DNA of 64,000 bases from NCBI GenBank assembly GCA_020186115.1, contig WSYJ01000152.1, forward strand, positions 62,001 through 126,000, in the 5' to 3' direction. The position numbers were made by a program, and so were the translations under genes. Shown here in pieces: positions 30,311 through 40,900 of this stretch. The stretch's first letter is position 1. The number at the start of each line of letters is the position of its first letter. The stretch is from Histomonas meleagridis. Taxonomy: Eukaryota > Parabasalia > Tritrichomonadida > Dientamoebidae. The notes under the pieces were generated by a model that saw nothing but the letters and a program-made list of their open reading frames with translations, did no database searches and was not told the DNA's origin.

Positions 30311-31243
30311 TTATTTGAACAGGTTAGTGATTTTAGGATCTGCTCCATCTTTATCCAAATTCTTTGAAGAATATTTAATAGCATTGATGAGACTAACCTG
30401 CTTTGGTTCAAATCCTACTAAAAGTTCCATTGCTTCTTTGACGTGGAACTTTGTTTTAGATGTGAAGGCTCCAGTTGGAGAAAGGTGATCGTATATCAAT
30501 GTCGATCCGACAATGCACCTTAAGCAGAGTTTATTAGGCTGTTCATCATCGAATCTGTGGTTCTTGAGGATATTAGTGCAAACATCACTAACACACCCAA
30601 TTACATCTAAAATTTTAGCATGAGCTTCGGATGCTGGTGTGTACGTAGCTTGGAGTGTATTAATGACATCAGAAAGCATTGGAGTTGGAGCGGCCCAAAA
30701 AATAGTGGATGTATTTGAATCATGTATTATATCATCTAAATCACCTTGGTTGCGCGATGGCGCATTTCTTCTAAAGAAAGCAAGGTCGTTAAGAAGCTTA
30801 GGAAGACGAAGTTTGATTTCATCAAAGGTTAAGATAATGTCAAAACAATTCACAAAACATTTGATGGCAATTGGCATATCCACAAAAACATCAATTGTCT
30901 TATCATGTACCAAATTAGTAACAGTTTCAAGGAGCTCAGAAAACTTCTTGGAAACTGATTTAGCAAATTTGAACATTTCCATTTGTAATTGAATGTTGGG
31001 ATATATAGCTTCCCATGCAGCTTCTTTGGATTCTGGCGATGGATGATTAAGAGATTCTGCTGCAAGCTGCTGTCCATCTTGGTAAGCAGAGAAACGTTGG
31101 AATTTATCTTGTGCGGGAACAAATATATTGTTTTGAAAATCATCGTACAATTGCTTTTCGCTTTCGGACTTAGGTTCAGCATTTACTATGTCAACATATA
31201 ATTCGGGAAGCGATCTTTTGCTAGAGCTAAACAAGCCACCCAT
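30311..31243 (-). CDS. CYRI/FAM49 (DUF1394) Rac1-binding protein
   Basis: 310 residues, close to the 320 usual for the family. It aligns along its full length with what is known of FAM49: an N-terminal MGGLFSSSK with a myristoylatable Gly2, a NAEPKSESEKQLYDDF helix, DEIKLRLPKLLNDLAFFRR, APTPMLSDVI, and IVGSTLIYDHLSPTGAF near the C-terminus. CYRI binds active Rac1 and competes with the WAVE/SCAR complex, restraining lamellipodia and shaping migration and macropinocytosis. Its presence fits the amoeboid, adherent form of trichomonads. Confidence 0.9.
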   Translation of the reverse strand: MGGLFSSSKRSLPELYVDIVNAEPKSESEKQLYDDFQNNIFVPAQDKFQRFSAYQDGQQLAAESLNHPSPESKEAAWEAIYPNIQLQMEMFKFAKSVSKKFSELLETVTNLVHDKTIDVFVDMPIAIKCFVNCFDIILTFDEIKLRLPKLLNDLAFFRRNAPSRNQGDLDDIIHDSNTSTIFWAAPTPMLSDVINTLQATYTPASEAHAKILDVIGCVSDVCTNILKNHRFDDEQPNKLCLRCIVGSTLIYDHLSPTGAFTSKTKFHVKEAMELLVGFEPKQVSLINAIKYSSKNLDKDGADPKITNLFK

Positions 31244-31650
31244 TCCTCAATGCCACTTTTGCCCTCTCAAAAAGCAAAAAAATTCAATGCAATTACCAAT
31301 AAAAGTTCGTTTAAGTCTTTGAATTTTGACTGAAGAAGATTTCGGTCTAAAAAGTGTCAACGGGATCACTTTGATATTTTCTTCAAATTTCACCAAAACA
31401 TTTTTAATATTATCTCAAATTTTTGATGCAAAACTTGTCAACTCGAAATAGTATGAGAAAGGTTTTGGAAAATTAGTCTTAAACCAAAATATTTTATGTA
31501 TACACCACACATAAAAATAAAATTTTGACTTAAAAAGGAACGTTATCGGAGAACGTTTGAAATTCCAACAGTTTTCATATGTACCTCATTTTAACGATGA
31601 TTCTATGATTTTATACTTTTCATTTATATTAATGCAAACACTAAGCAAAA

Positions 31651-31671
31651 TGCACCCTATACAAGGGTGCA
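31651..31671. promoter_or_regulatory. C-rich inverted repeat
   Basis: TGCACCCT and AGGGTGCA arms around a 5-nt spacer, about 95 nt upstream of the ATG at 31765. The arm contains the GCACCC core also seen before the genes at 6457 and 43396. Confidence 0.4.
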
Positions 31672-31751
31672 GGAGAAACCAATTGTAAACATTTTTTGTT
31701 TCTTGTGTTTTGGTGTGCCTCATAAAACGATAGAAACGGTTACTTTATAAG

Positions 31752-31761
31752 CACTTTTTCC
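31752..31761 (+). promoter_or_regulatory. Initiator-like element
   Basis: CACTTTTTCC, 3 nt before the ATG at 31765. Confidence 0.4.
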
Positions 31762-31764
31762 AAA

Positions 31765-32445
31765 ATGCAAACAAATGACATCTCCTCGAGCAGCCAAAAA
31801 AAATCTATTACATTTGGAAACAATCTACCAATAAAATGGAAGTCAATGCATTCTCAATTAGCTACTCTTTGTAATGATTTATATTCACAAAATGATAAGG
31901 AAACGATTTTAAAAATATTAACAAAGATTGATTTAACATTCAATAAGTTACTTCAAGGCCAGCAACCAAAGGACATTATTAGTGAAATATTTTTAACAGC
32001 AAGTAAAGACATTCCAGATTTGATTGATCAATTACAAAATCATGATATATGTAATTCCTTAGCTAACTACGTTAAACACTTTGAAGATGTTTATAGCTAC
32101 ATTGGATTTTTACCAGATACTGATGTACCTCAAGCAGAGTATGATCTATTAAGTCAATTTGTAAATGCCTTAAAGTTTTCTCAGTCAGAATTAAATTGCA
32201 AGCCACACGATACAAACTCTGTTGTTGTTTCTCTCAAATATGCGGTTGGCCTTGTCGATGATATTTTTTTGCCATCAATTGAAACAAAATATATTTCATC
32301 AAACAAAACGTTATTTAAGACCACAAGAACAAATTTCTTGAAATTGAAAAATATTATTACCAGTATTGAACAGTTGTCTCTTATTCAAAACGAGCTTTCT
32401 TCTTTCCAATCAAAACTTAGCACATTCATTTTGGATAATATGTAA
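31765..32445 (+). CDS. Unknown helical protein
   Basis: 226 residues, predominantly helical, with a Ser/Gln-rich N-terminus (1-15) and repeated hydrophobic heptads; no membrane segment or known motif. A conserved-looking centre (SYIGFLPDTDVPQAEYDLL) might be an interaction surface. I do not recognise the family. The well-placed initiator-like element and the absence of frameshifts support a real gene. It faces the CYRI gene divergently. Confidence 0.5.
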   Translation: MQTNDISSSSQKKSITFGNNLPIKWKSMHSQLATLCNDLYSQNDKETILKILTKIDLTFNKLLQGQQPKDIISEIFLTASKDIPDLIDQLQNHDICNSLANYVKHFEDVYSYIGFLPDTDVPQAEYDLLSQFVNALKFSQSELNCKPHDTNSVVVSLKYAVGLVDDIFLPSIETKYISSNKTLFKTTRTNFLKLKNIITSIEQLSLIQNELSSFQSKLSTFILDNM

Positions 32446-33015
32446 CTTTTTGACAATTTTTAAATAAAAATAATGTTAAGTTATTATTGATTTTTGTTAT
32501 ATTTGTATTTGTTCTTTGTTAACATCGATAAAATGAATTTTGATATTTTAATAATTCAAATTTAAATTATAGAATTTATAAAATTAAAAAGTTTTTTGGA
32601 AAAACTATAATTTCTCAATAACAATATATTTTTTGGTGATAAAAAGTTTTCATGAACATTATTGTCATAATCTTATTATCCTTAAGGATTATTTTATTTT
32701 TGATCTCATTCTCCGTAATTTCTAAAAATTTTTATTATTCCTTAAATTAAATAAACTCAAAGTTTTATATTATTATTTAAGAAAAAATGTTTACTAATTG
32801 CTCATTAATATTTATTTCAATTAATTGATTCGATTTAAATAATGATGTTGTTAGATAATATTTTAACATTGATAAAAGTAATAATTATTTACATTAAAAT
32901 GTTTCACTAATAAATTAAAATTCCTATGATTACTCAACAATCAATCACTTATAAAAATTTTTATAATAATCAAAAAAACAAATTACATTCATCAAATAAT
33001 TCGAATTTCAAACAT
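32446..33015. other. Very A/T-rich convergent intergenic region
   Basis: 570 bp of extreme A/T content between two convergent 3' ends. Nothing coding or structured stands out. Confidence 0.5.
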
Positions 33016-34488
33016 TTATTTAAATAAATCTGTGTGCGCGAACTCTATCAACGCGAAGTTACCTCTTGACGTTGTATTTTCATTTACTAAGCATTGCGGC
33101 ACATATTTAGCCCTTCTCCTGTAATCGTTATAAATTTCCCACACGAAGTACATTGCTCCTTGGTAGTTCTTTGCCTTCTTCATTTCCTCGTCGTTTTCAT
33201 GTTTTAATCCATCTTCTCCATTCATATCGAATGGCATACCCGCAAAAACCATATTCGTATTACATACAATGTTCGAAGAAACGGATACATATATATCTTC
33301 TCCATGCGCGAATGTGATTACTTTTGTTCTTGCCGCAATCTTTGCATGAGTTGGCCTATACATCATTGGCGCAGCTATGTGATCAGTCCTCCCGCAAAAG
33401 GGTGCGTTGCCATCATCTTTCTCCCATCTGATTCTATTATCGTTAAACAATTGTAGCCCCGCAATGTTATCATCATTTTTAACGCGTTCGATTAAGTTGT
33501 TGTGCGTTTGATTGCCGAATGGCCTTTCATCATCATCCCAACGCATTACAAAGTCAACAGGTAACATACCAGTGACATATAAAGGAAACATAAACAATGG
33601 ACTCCAATTATAGCACCAAATGTGATATACTGGCACACGTCTTTTAATGTTTGATTGAACAAGTTTTAAGTTTAATGTAAATCGATTCTCACATTGAACT
33701 AATAAATAGAAATTCGCTTTATACGTTTCGTTTTCAAACGATTTAATGTATTCATAGATGTTTTGGCGCTTGAATAATGGTATCATGACTGCAAGCGTTG
33801 GCTTGGTTGTGTTGGATACTATGGAACATTTTTGATATCGAAGTTGTTCAACTTTTGTTATATGATCATAGTTTTGTAATGGCTTAATGCCATCGAAGTG
33901 ATTATATACAATACGAATTTTATCTCTGGGAAGAAGTGAAACAGCAAGTAACGGCGGAATAGAAGTGAACGTGGAATTGGTGTAATAAAGAAGTTCACGA
34001 ACAATTGATGCCTTAAGTATAGCAACGCCAATGCCAACAGTTTTGTTTTGAAATGTGGTGTTACCACCAAAAAGAACATCTGACTTCTGAAATATCATTT
34101 TATTTATTGCGGATTCAACCCATGAATTGGTTGGCATGTAGTTAACGTTGGAACTGTTAACATAAAGAACATAATCAGGCATTTCCAATAAATATATTGC
34201 ACTTTGAAGTGCAAAATAACCATTGTCTGGAAACGTAGTATAGGTTATATTATATTTGTAGCCGCATTTAAGAAGAGTTTTATCACGGATAACTGCAAAT
34301 GATGACAATATGTTGAGATAATTAATGTTTTGATAAGAGTTAAGAACCATTTCTTCGTTGAGGTCAATAGCCACAGAAAGTGTATCATTTGTTATGGTGT
34401 AAACATATTTTATATTTGAATTATTAGTTAATGATTTTAAAGAAAAAAGAAATAATATTGTTATTACACTCATAATAATAAAGTGCAT
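33016..34488 (-). CDS. Type II membrane glycosyltransferase-like protein
   Basis: 490 residues from the first available ATG (34488). A membrane anchor (about 3-18, FIIMSVITILFLFSL) is followed by a luminal region with many N-glycosylation sites. The second half begins PTLAVMIPLFKRQNIYEYIKSF, the nucleotide-sugar strand of GT-A enzymes, and contains RWDDDERP, a good DxD metal site. A donor or acceptor sugar cannot be named. The open frame continues 23 codons upstream with a strongly basic stretch (about KRFQTKASKRKKKLRK), the expected cytosolic tail of a Golgi type II protein, but no ATG precedes it, so the true start may have been lost or may use another codon. The stop overlaps TAAA. Confidence 0.65.
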   Translation of the reverse strand: MHFIIMSVITILFLFSLKSLTNNSNIKYVYTITNDTLSVAIDLNEEMVLNSYQNINYLNILSSFAVIRDKTLLKCGYKYNITYTTFPDNGYFALQSAIYLLEMPDYVLYVNSSNVNYMPTNSWVESAINKMIFQKSDVLFGGNTTFQNKTVGIGVAILKASIVRELLYYTNSTFTSIPPLLAVSLLPRDKIRIVYNHFDGIKPLQNYDHITKVEQLRYQKCSIVSNTTKPTLAVMIPLFKRQNIYEYIKSFENETYKANFYLLVQCENRFTLNLKLVQSNIKRRVPVYHIWCYNWSPLFMFPLYVTGMLPVDFVMRWDDDERPFGNQTHNNLIERVKNDDNIAGLQLFNDNRIRWEKDDGNAPFCGRTDHIAAPMMYRPTHAKIAARTKVITFAHGEDIYVSVSSNIVCNTNMVFAGMPFDMNGEDGLKHENDEEMKKAKNYQGAMYFVWEIYNDYRRRAKYVPQCLVNENTTSRGNFALIEFAHTDLFK

Positions 34489-35524
34489 GAGTTTGCGTAA
34501 TTTTTTTTTCCGTTTACTAGCTTTAGTTTGAAATCGCTTGGCAAGAGCACGTTCCAACTGGTCAAATGAGTAAAAGTGCTATCGATCACGGTTTCAAACA
34601 GAAATTTTTTACACCGATAGCCTGTGCGCTTTGAAAAAGTTTTTGATTAACTTTTTGTAAATACGACAGAGAAAAAATAAGCGACATGTCGCATCAATAT
34701 TACTCACTCAAAACATAAGAATAGACATAATAGCATTAATGTCATATTGAAATTTGGTTAGAATCGCTTCTACCAATTTTCTGGTATGCAATTTTCCAGT
34801 GAATCATCTGATTTGCAAGTTGGTTGACAAATTTTTAATTTTTATTTGGACAAATTATTGTCAATAATAAGTAGAACATATATAATAGGAATGAGTTCCA
34901 AAAATTATATTTAAGTGGAAAAAAATCACGTTGCAAAATTTTCATACATACACATGACTTTTTTGTGAGCGAAACTAATGATATGAAAAGTAATTGCGAA
35001 ATTTTAGATGAGTTATATTTCATTTACAAAACAAAACATATTTAACCTAATATAAATTCAAGAGAAAGAAGATATTTTTTTAGGTGCGTGAAATTTTTTA
35101 TTGTTTCAAAGAAAAAATATAAAAATACATCAATTTTATGATTGAAATCAAAGAAAAATATAAAAAACTTTGAGAATCTATGGGAACTTTATAATAAAGA
35201 GCATACTCCAAGTCAAAATCTATAAAAATAATATTCGGATAACAACGAAATTGCATGACACTAATGTGCATTTTTTCGAATGGATGTACATGCAATTTAT
35301 ATTCCCTAGAATTTGAAGAGAAGTTTTTTCAATCCATATCTGGTCATACCAAACTTTTTATTTCAGACCGGTTTTAATAGTTTATGAAGCTTTGGGTGGC
35401 CAATGTTTGAATGTTTTACAACTCAATTTCAATAGGTTTTACATAGAAAAAGTCAATTTCTGTTCACTTTCCTTTTGAGTTGTATTTATCAGCAGTGCCC
35501 GTCCTTAGTTCAACAAATAATGTC
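34489..35524. other. Large intergenic region
   Basis: About 1 kb between divergent genes. It contains CACTTTTACTCATTTGACC (minus strand, near 34575), an initiator-like element for the glycosyltransferase gene, and TCACTTTCC (35464) for the Myb gene. Short minus-strand frames at 34835-35023 and 35098-35295 lack coding character. Confidence 0.45.
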
Positions 35525-35995
35525 ATGACATCTGTATCATGCAAAAAGAATCACCGTAAGGCATTCTCCCCATCTGAAGACTTTCTTTTAACAAGACTTG
35601 TTAATCTTCATGGTGATAAGAATTGGGAACTTATTTCAATGTTTATGAACGGAAGAAATGCAAGATCTTGTCGTGAAAGATGGCGTTCGTTTTTAAATCC
35701 CGAAATCATTAATGGTCCATGGTCACATGAAGAAGATCAACTACTAGTAAAACTAGTACGAGAAATTGGACCGAAGTGGAAACGGATATCCCAAGAGTTC
35801 AAAGGTAGGAGTGAATGTAACCTTAAAAACCGCTGGATGCGTCATTTACGGCAAATGATTGAAAAACCTCTTGAACCTAATAGCAAAGATTCTATATCCA
35901 GTATCGCTAATTCAAAAACTTTCTTAGACTTTCATGATACTGATTTGAACTTTTTTGATGATATTATTTCAAACAAAGATTTTGAACTATGGTAA
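35525..35995 (+). CDS. R2R3-type Myb DNA-binding protein
   Basis: 156 residues from the ATG at 35525. Two Myb repeats cover residues about 10-110. The first repeat has F in place of its first Trp (AFSPSEDF), then NWELI and RERW. The second has PWSHEEDQLL, KWKRI and NRWMRHLRQ. The following 45 residues are acidic and Ser/Asp-rich and end in FELW. Small two-repeat Mybs are the main trichomonad transcription factors, several of which control the iron-responsive ap65-1 gene through TAACGATA-type elements. The target of this one is unknown. The stop forms TAAATAAA. Confidence 0.9.
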   Translation: MTSVSCKKNHRKAFSPSEDFLLTRLVNLHGDKNWELISMFMNGRNARSCRERWRSFLNPEIINGPWSHEEDQLLVKLVREIGPKWKRISQEFKGRSECNLKNRWMRHLRQMIEKPLEPNSKDSISSIANSKTFLDFHDTDLNFFDDIISNKDFELW

Positions 35996-36326
35996 ATAAA
36001 TCGCTTTTTAACTATTACTAGGTCAATTCAACTAAATTAATTTGCGAACAACATTGTTTATGGTAATCAAATTTCATAATTGTATCCAAAAAAAATTCAT
36101 CTAACGAAAAACATTTGCTTGAAATCAATATTAATTCTCGGAATTAATGTTAAATTAACTTCTGTTTGGTGGTTTCATTTTTCTTTCGTTTTTATTTGAA
36201 TGTCAACTTTTTCCCACAATTTTTGAATATGAATGGCCTGAGCCAAAATATCTTTACACAAATTTAAAATGACAAATTGAATTCATATCGTTTGTTTCAA
36301 TTTGGGTTGGTCGGTGCACATTTTGG
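35996..36326. other. Intergenic region
   Basis: 331 bp. GTGCACATTTTGG directly before the SerRS ATG is an initiator-like element. Nothing else is seen. Confidence 0.45.
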
Positions 36327-37811
36327 ATGACAACCAAAAAAGCATCTGCTGCACAAGAATTTACCGCTGGTGTTGATATCAAAAACTTCCGTGACGCACC
36401 AGAAGCCGAACTTGCTAAATGGAGAGAAAATCAAAAAAAGAGAAATAGGAATCCAGAATTAATTGATCAAATTGTTGCAGAGGACGTCAAGTATCGTGCT
36501 GCTCTCAAGAGAAAAGCTGATTTAGCCAAGCAACGTGGTGCCCTTATGCAAAGCTTAAATCCAAAGAAAGGCGGTCAAAAGACTGAAGAAGAAAAAGAAG
36601 CCATCAAAGCAAAAAGCCTTGAACTCAAGAAACAAGTTGAAGAAGCTGAGAAGGAAACCGAAGTTCTTTTCAAGTCTGTTGAGAAGATGCTTTCAGAAGT
36701 TGGTGTCATGATCCAACCAGATGTTCCAGTTTCCCTTGATGAAGCTGACAATGTCACTGTTTGCACATGTGGTAAGATCCCCAACATTCCAAACTTCAAA
36801 GCTCATCATGAACTTCTTTCGATGATTGATGGATATGATGCTGCTCGTGGTGCCCGTGTTGCAGGTCATCGTGGTTACTATCTCAAGGGTTCAGCACTTC
36901 GTCTTAACCAAGCCCTCTTCCGTTATGGTATTGATTTCCTTACATCTCGTGGATTCACATCTATCCATACACCATTCTTTATGCGTCGTGACATTATGGG
37001 ACGTGTTTGCCAACTCGAAGATTTCCAAGAAACACTTTACCATGTAGATTCAGCCACCAATGATCCAAATGATGACATGTTCCTTATTGCCACATCCGAG
37101 CAAACACTTTGCGGCTTCCATCTTGGTGAGTCTCTTGATGCCACCGAACTTCCGAAGAAGTATGCAGGCTTCTCTACATGCTTCCGTAAAGAAGCTGGTG
37201 CATCAGGCAAAGATAACTGGGGAATTTTCCGTGTCCATCAGTTCGAGAAAGTCGAACAATTCTGCATTACATCACCACATGATGGCGAATCCGACAAAGT
37301 TCATCATGAAATGATCAACAATGCATGTGAATTCCTTCGTACACTTGGTATTCCATTCCGTGTTGTCTGTGTTGTCTCAGGCGAACTTAACTATTCCACA
37401 TCCAAGAAATATGATATCGAAGGATGGTTCCCAAGCTATGGAACATATCGCGAACTTGTCTCCGGTTCTAATTGTCTTGACTTCCAATCCCGTAAATTAG
37501 GAATTAGGTTTGGCCATGGAAAGACAAAAGGCGGCGAAAAGGAATACGTTCATATGCTTAACTGCACATTATGCGCTACAGAAAGAACTCTTTGCGCTAT
37601 CCTCGAAAACTATCAAACACCTGAAGGTATCAAAGTACCAAAGGTTCTCCAACCTTACTTGAAGCAGATTATCGAAGAAGAGCAGCCAAGGACTGACTAC
37701 AATATGCCGGATGTCGACTTACAAGCTGAAGCAGAAAATATTAAATCTCATACCGAAGACCTTACATTCATTCCTTTCGTTAAGGAGGCTGAAAAGCTTG
37801 AAAAGGCTTAA
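36327..37811 (+). CDS. Seryl-tRNA synthetase, cytosolic
   Basis: 494 residues. It has an N-terminal antiparallel coiled-coil arm (about 25-130), then class II motif 2 (TCFRKEAGASGKDNWGIFRV) and motif 3 (LCATERTLCAILENYQ) with the catalytic arginines present. It charges tRNA-Ser and tRNA-Sec-type acceptors with serine. Length and motif spelling fit eukaryotic or archaeal SerRS. Codon use is the most G/C-ending of the window, as expected for a highly expressed gene. The stop overlaps TAAA. It is co-directional with the BRCA2 homologue 160 bp downstream. Confidence 0.95.
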   Translation: MTTKKASAAQEFTAGVDIKNFRDAPEAELAKWRENQKKRNRNPELIDQIVAEDVKYRAALKRKADLAKQRGALMQSLNPKKGGQKTEEEKEAIKAKSLELKKQVEEAEKETEVLFKSVEKMLSEVGVMIQPDVPVSLDEADNVTVCTCGKIPNIPNFKAHHELLSMIDGYDAARGARVAGHRGYYLKGSALRLNQALFRYGIDFLTSRGFTSIHTPFFMRRDIMGRVCQLEDFQETLYHVDSATNDPNDDMFLIATSEQTLCGFHLGESLDATELPKKYAGFSTCFRKEAGASGKDNWGIFRVHQFEKVEQFCITSPHDGESDKVHHEMINNACEFLRTLGIPFRVVCVVSGELNYSTSKKYDIEGWFPSYGTYRELVSGSNCLDFQSRKLGIRFGHGKTKGGEKEYVHMLNCTLCATERTLCAILENYQTPEGIKVPKVLQPYLKQIIEEEQPRTDYNMPDVDLQAEAENIKSHTEDLTFIPFVKEAEKLEKA

Positions 37812-37970
37812 ACAAACCAAATGATACAAATTCTTTTTTATTTTTGCTTGTGAATTTTGGAGAAAGTTTTCGTTTTGTCTGAATTTCAAATCAGTATTCG
37901 ACCAGATAACAATTGAAATCACAAGTGAATTTCGAGTGACTTCACTGTTCCTCCTGCAGATAAATAATTG

Positions 37971-40900
37971 ATGCAAAGGAAAAGAAGTCTGCAAATAGAG
38001 GACAGAAGCAAAAGGAATAGCGGAGATCTTCAGAATAAAAAAAAATTGGAGATCAATATTAACGATCAAAAGGATAAAGAAAACTCGTTAGAAATTAAAA
38101 ATGACACAAGTGGAGGATTTTCGCTAGCTAGTGGTAAGCCAGTAAATGTGTCAAAGGAATCACTAAAAAGAGCACAAAAATTTTTGCAAATAGAAGACAA
38201 TTCAAATAAAAACACTGGAGAAAACATAGGATTTTCACTCGCTACTGGCAAGCCAGTGGAAGTATCAAAAGAATCTCTGCGACGTGCACAAAATCTGCTT
38301 CAAATCGATGGAAATTCCAACATGAATACTGAAGAAAGTGTTGGCTTTTCACTTGCGAGTGGAAAGCCAGTGAACGTGTCAAAAGAATCACTTCAAAGGG
38401 CACAAAATCTTCTTCAAATTGAAAGTAATCCAAATATGAATACTGAAAAAATCGTTGGATTTTCACTTGCGAGCGGAAGACCAGTGAACGTGTCAAAAGA
38501 ATCACTTCAGAGGGCACAAAATCTGCTTCAAATTGATGGGAATTCCAACGTGAATACTGAAGAAAACGTTGGCTTTTCATTTGCCAATGGAAAACCTGTT
38601 AATGTATCCAGAGAGTCACTTCAAAGGGCACAAAATTTATTGCAAATTGAATGTAATCCAAATATCAATACTGAGGAAAACGTTGGATTTTTATTTGCTA
38701 ATGGAAAGCCAGTTAATGTGTTAAATGAATCACTTCAGAGGGCACAAAGTCTACTGCAAATCGATGGGAATTCCAACGTGAATACTGAAGAAAACGTTGG
38801 CTTTTCATTTGCGAGTGGAAAACCTGTTAATGTGTCAAAAGAATCACTTCAAAGGGCGCAAAACCTACTGCAAATCGATGCTAATTTTAATACTGAAAAT
38901 ACTGAAGAAAACATAGGATTTTCATTTGCTAATGGAAAACCTGTTAATGTATCCAGAGAGTCACTTCAGAGGGCGCAAAACCTACTGCAAATTGAAGATA
39001 AACCAAATATGAATACTGAAGAAAGCGTTGGCTTTTCATTTGCGAGTGGAAAGCCAGTCAATGTGTCAAAAGAATCACTTCAGCGAGCGCAAAATCTACT
39101 TCAAATAGACAGCAATTATTCGAACAATGACGAAAGCGTTGGCTTTTCATTTGCCAATGGAAGACCAATGCCAAAACTTTCTGAAGAATCTCTTCGGCGT
39201 GCGCAAAACCTTTTACAAGTGGACAGTTCAAATTCCGACGAAAGCGTTGGCTTTTCGTTTGCCAATGGGAAGTCTATGCCCAAAGTGTCTGATTCAGCCA
39301 TGAATCGTGCTCGTTCACTATTTGAAAATGACATTTCGCGCTCACCAATTCGACCGCATATAGACTCTGCACCATTATCACCACCGATGTCACCCAAACA
39401 TAGTCTTAAGAAGTTATCTCCAAGTTCTGTAGCGTTATCACATGCCACGGGTATTCCATTATCACTTAAATCACCGACACAAGAGCAAACGATAATACGC
39501 AACAAATTATTATCATCACCTCCACCAAAGCGAAATGCGTTTAAACCACCGAAACAAATTGTATCGCCAAATAATAATAATAATGGACAACCACAAGTTA
39601 AAGTATTACCAAAGCCGCAAAAGTCAAATCTAACGAAACCATTTTTCGATATCTCCAAATTAAATGATATCCAACGAATGACATTATCAGAGTTTTCTAT
39701 CTTTCATGGGCGGCCTAACCATGATGAAGAGATCAGTTTCTTACCTTCTGATGCCGAAAGTTATCGATTTCCGAATGGTAATGGTTATGCAGATGCATAT
39801 GTATCATTAATTGAGAAAGGGTTTGATCCCCTTCTCTTAAAGCCGAAGTGGGTTCAAAATCATTATAAATGGATTGTATGGAAGTTAAAGAACTTAGACA
39901 TATCATATCCACAAATTACTATACCATTATTAACATTTGATAATGTAGTTAAAGAATTAGAATATCGAGCGCAACTTGAAATACTTGAAGCTAAACGTAG
40001 TTGTGTTCGATTATTATATGAACGTGATGCATCGCCAAATGTTTATATGATATTAATGGTATCGAATATATTAAATGATGGTAATCTTGAATTAACAGAT
40101 GGATGGTATTCTATACCAACTATCATTGATATATTATTATTAGATTTAGTTAAAGAAAACAAAATTACAATTGGAATGAAGTTACGAATATGTAATGCAC
40201 AATTTGATGGTGAAGAAGCTACAGGGCCACTTGATGAAGATCGATCGACCAAATTAATATTACGAATTAATAGTGTACGACATGCGAGATGGGATTCACA
40301 ATTAGGGTTCCAACGTTATGCATTATTTCCCGTGAATATTAATTCGTTATATGCTAACGGAGGATTATTACCATTTATTGAAGTAGTAGTACAAAAGAAA
40401 TATCCATATTTTTATCGTGAATCATTTAAAGATGAAAATGTTCCATCAATAATACGAACACAAGCACAACAATTAGAATATATGCAAAAAATGGAACAAA
40501 ACTTTTCGGAAGAATTATTAAAACTTCGACAAGAATGGTTAAAAGAACTTAAAGAAGAAGGTACAGATGTTCAAAACTCAAACAAATTCTTACAACAATA
40601 TTTGGATAGTAATGATCAAGGATTATTTTTATCATCAATTAATTCATTAGAGAAGAAACAAGAATTAATTTCATTAATTGAAAAACATCAATTTCAAGAA
40701 GAAGAATTTCTTCGATCTAAATCAGAAGAATTTATAACAGAAAACACTAATGAGTTTTCGACATTTTTCACGTTATCTATAACTGATTTATGTCCAGGAA
40801 TTCATAAAGATGCCGAAATTACATTTTGGAGATTACCATTAGAATTATATGATGAGATTAAAGAAGGTAATGCATATCGAATCTTTCAAGTCGAAACTTC

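Larger units (their letters stand above)
31244..31764. other. Divergent promoter region with inverted repeat
   Basis: 521 bp. It holds TGTACCTCATTTT near 31580, the inverted repeat TGCACCCT-ATACA-AGGGTGCA at 31651-31671, GTGCCTCATAAA near 31713, AACGATAG near 31727 and the initiator-like CACTTTTTCC at 31752. Confidence 0.5.
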
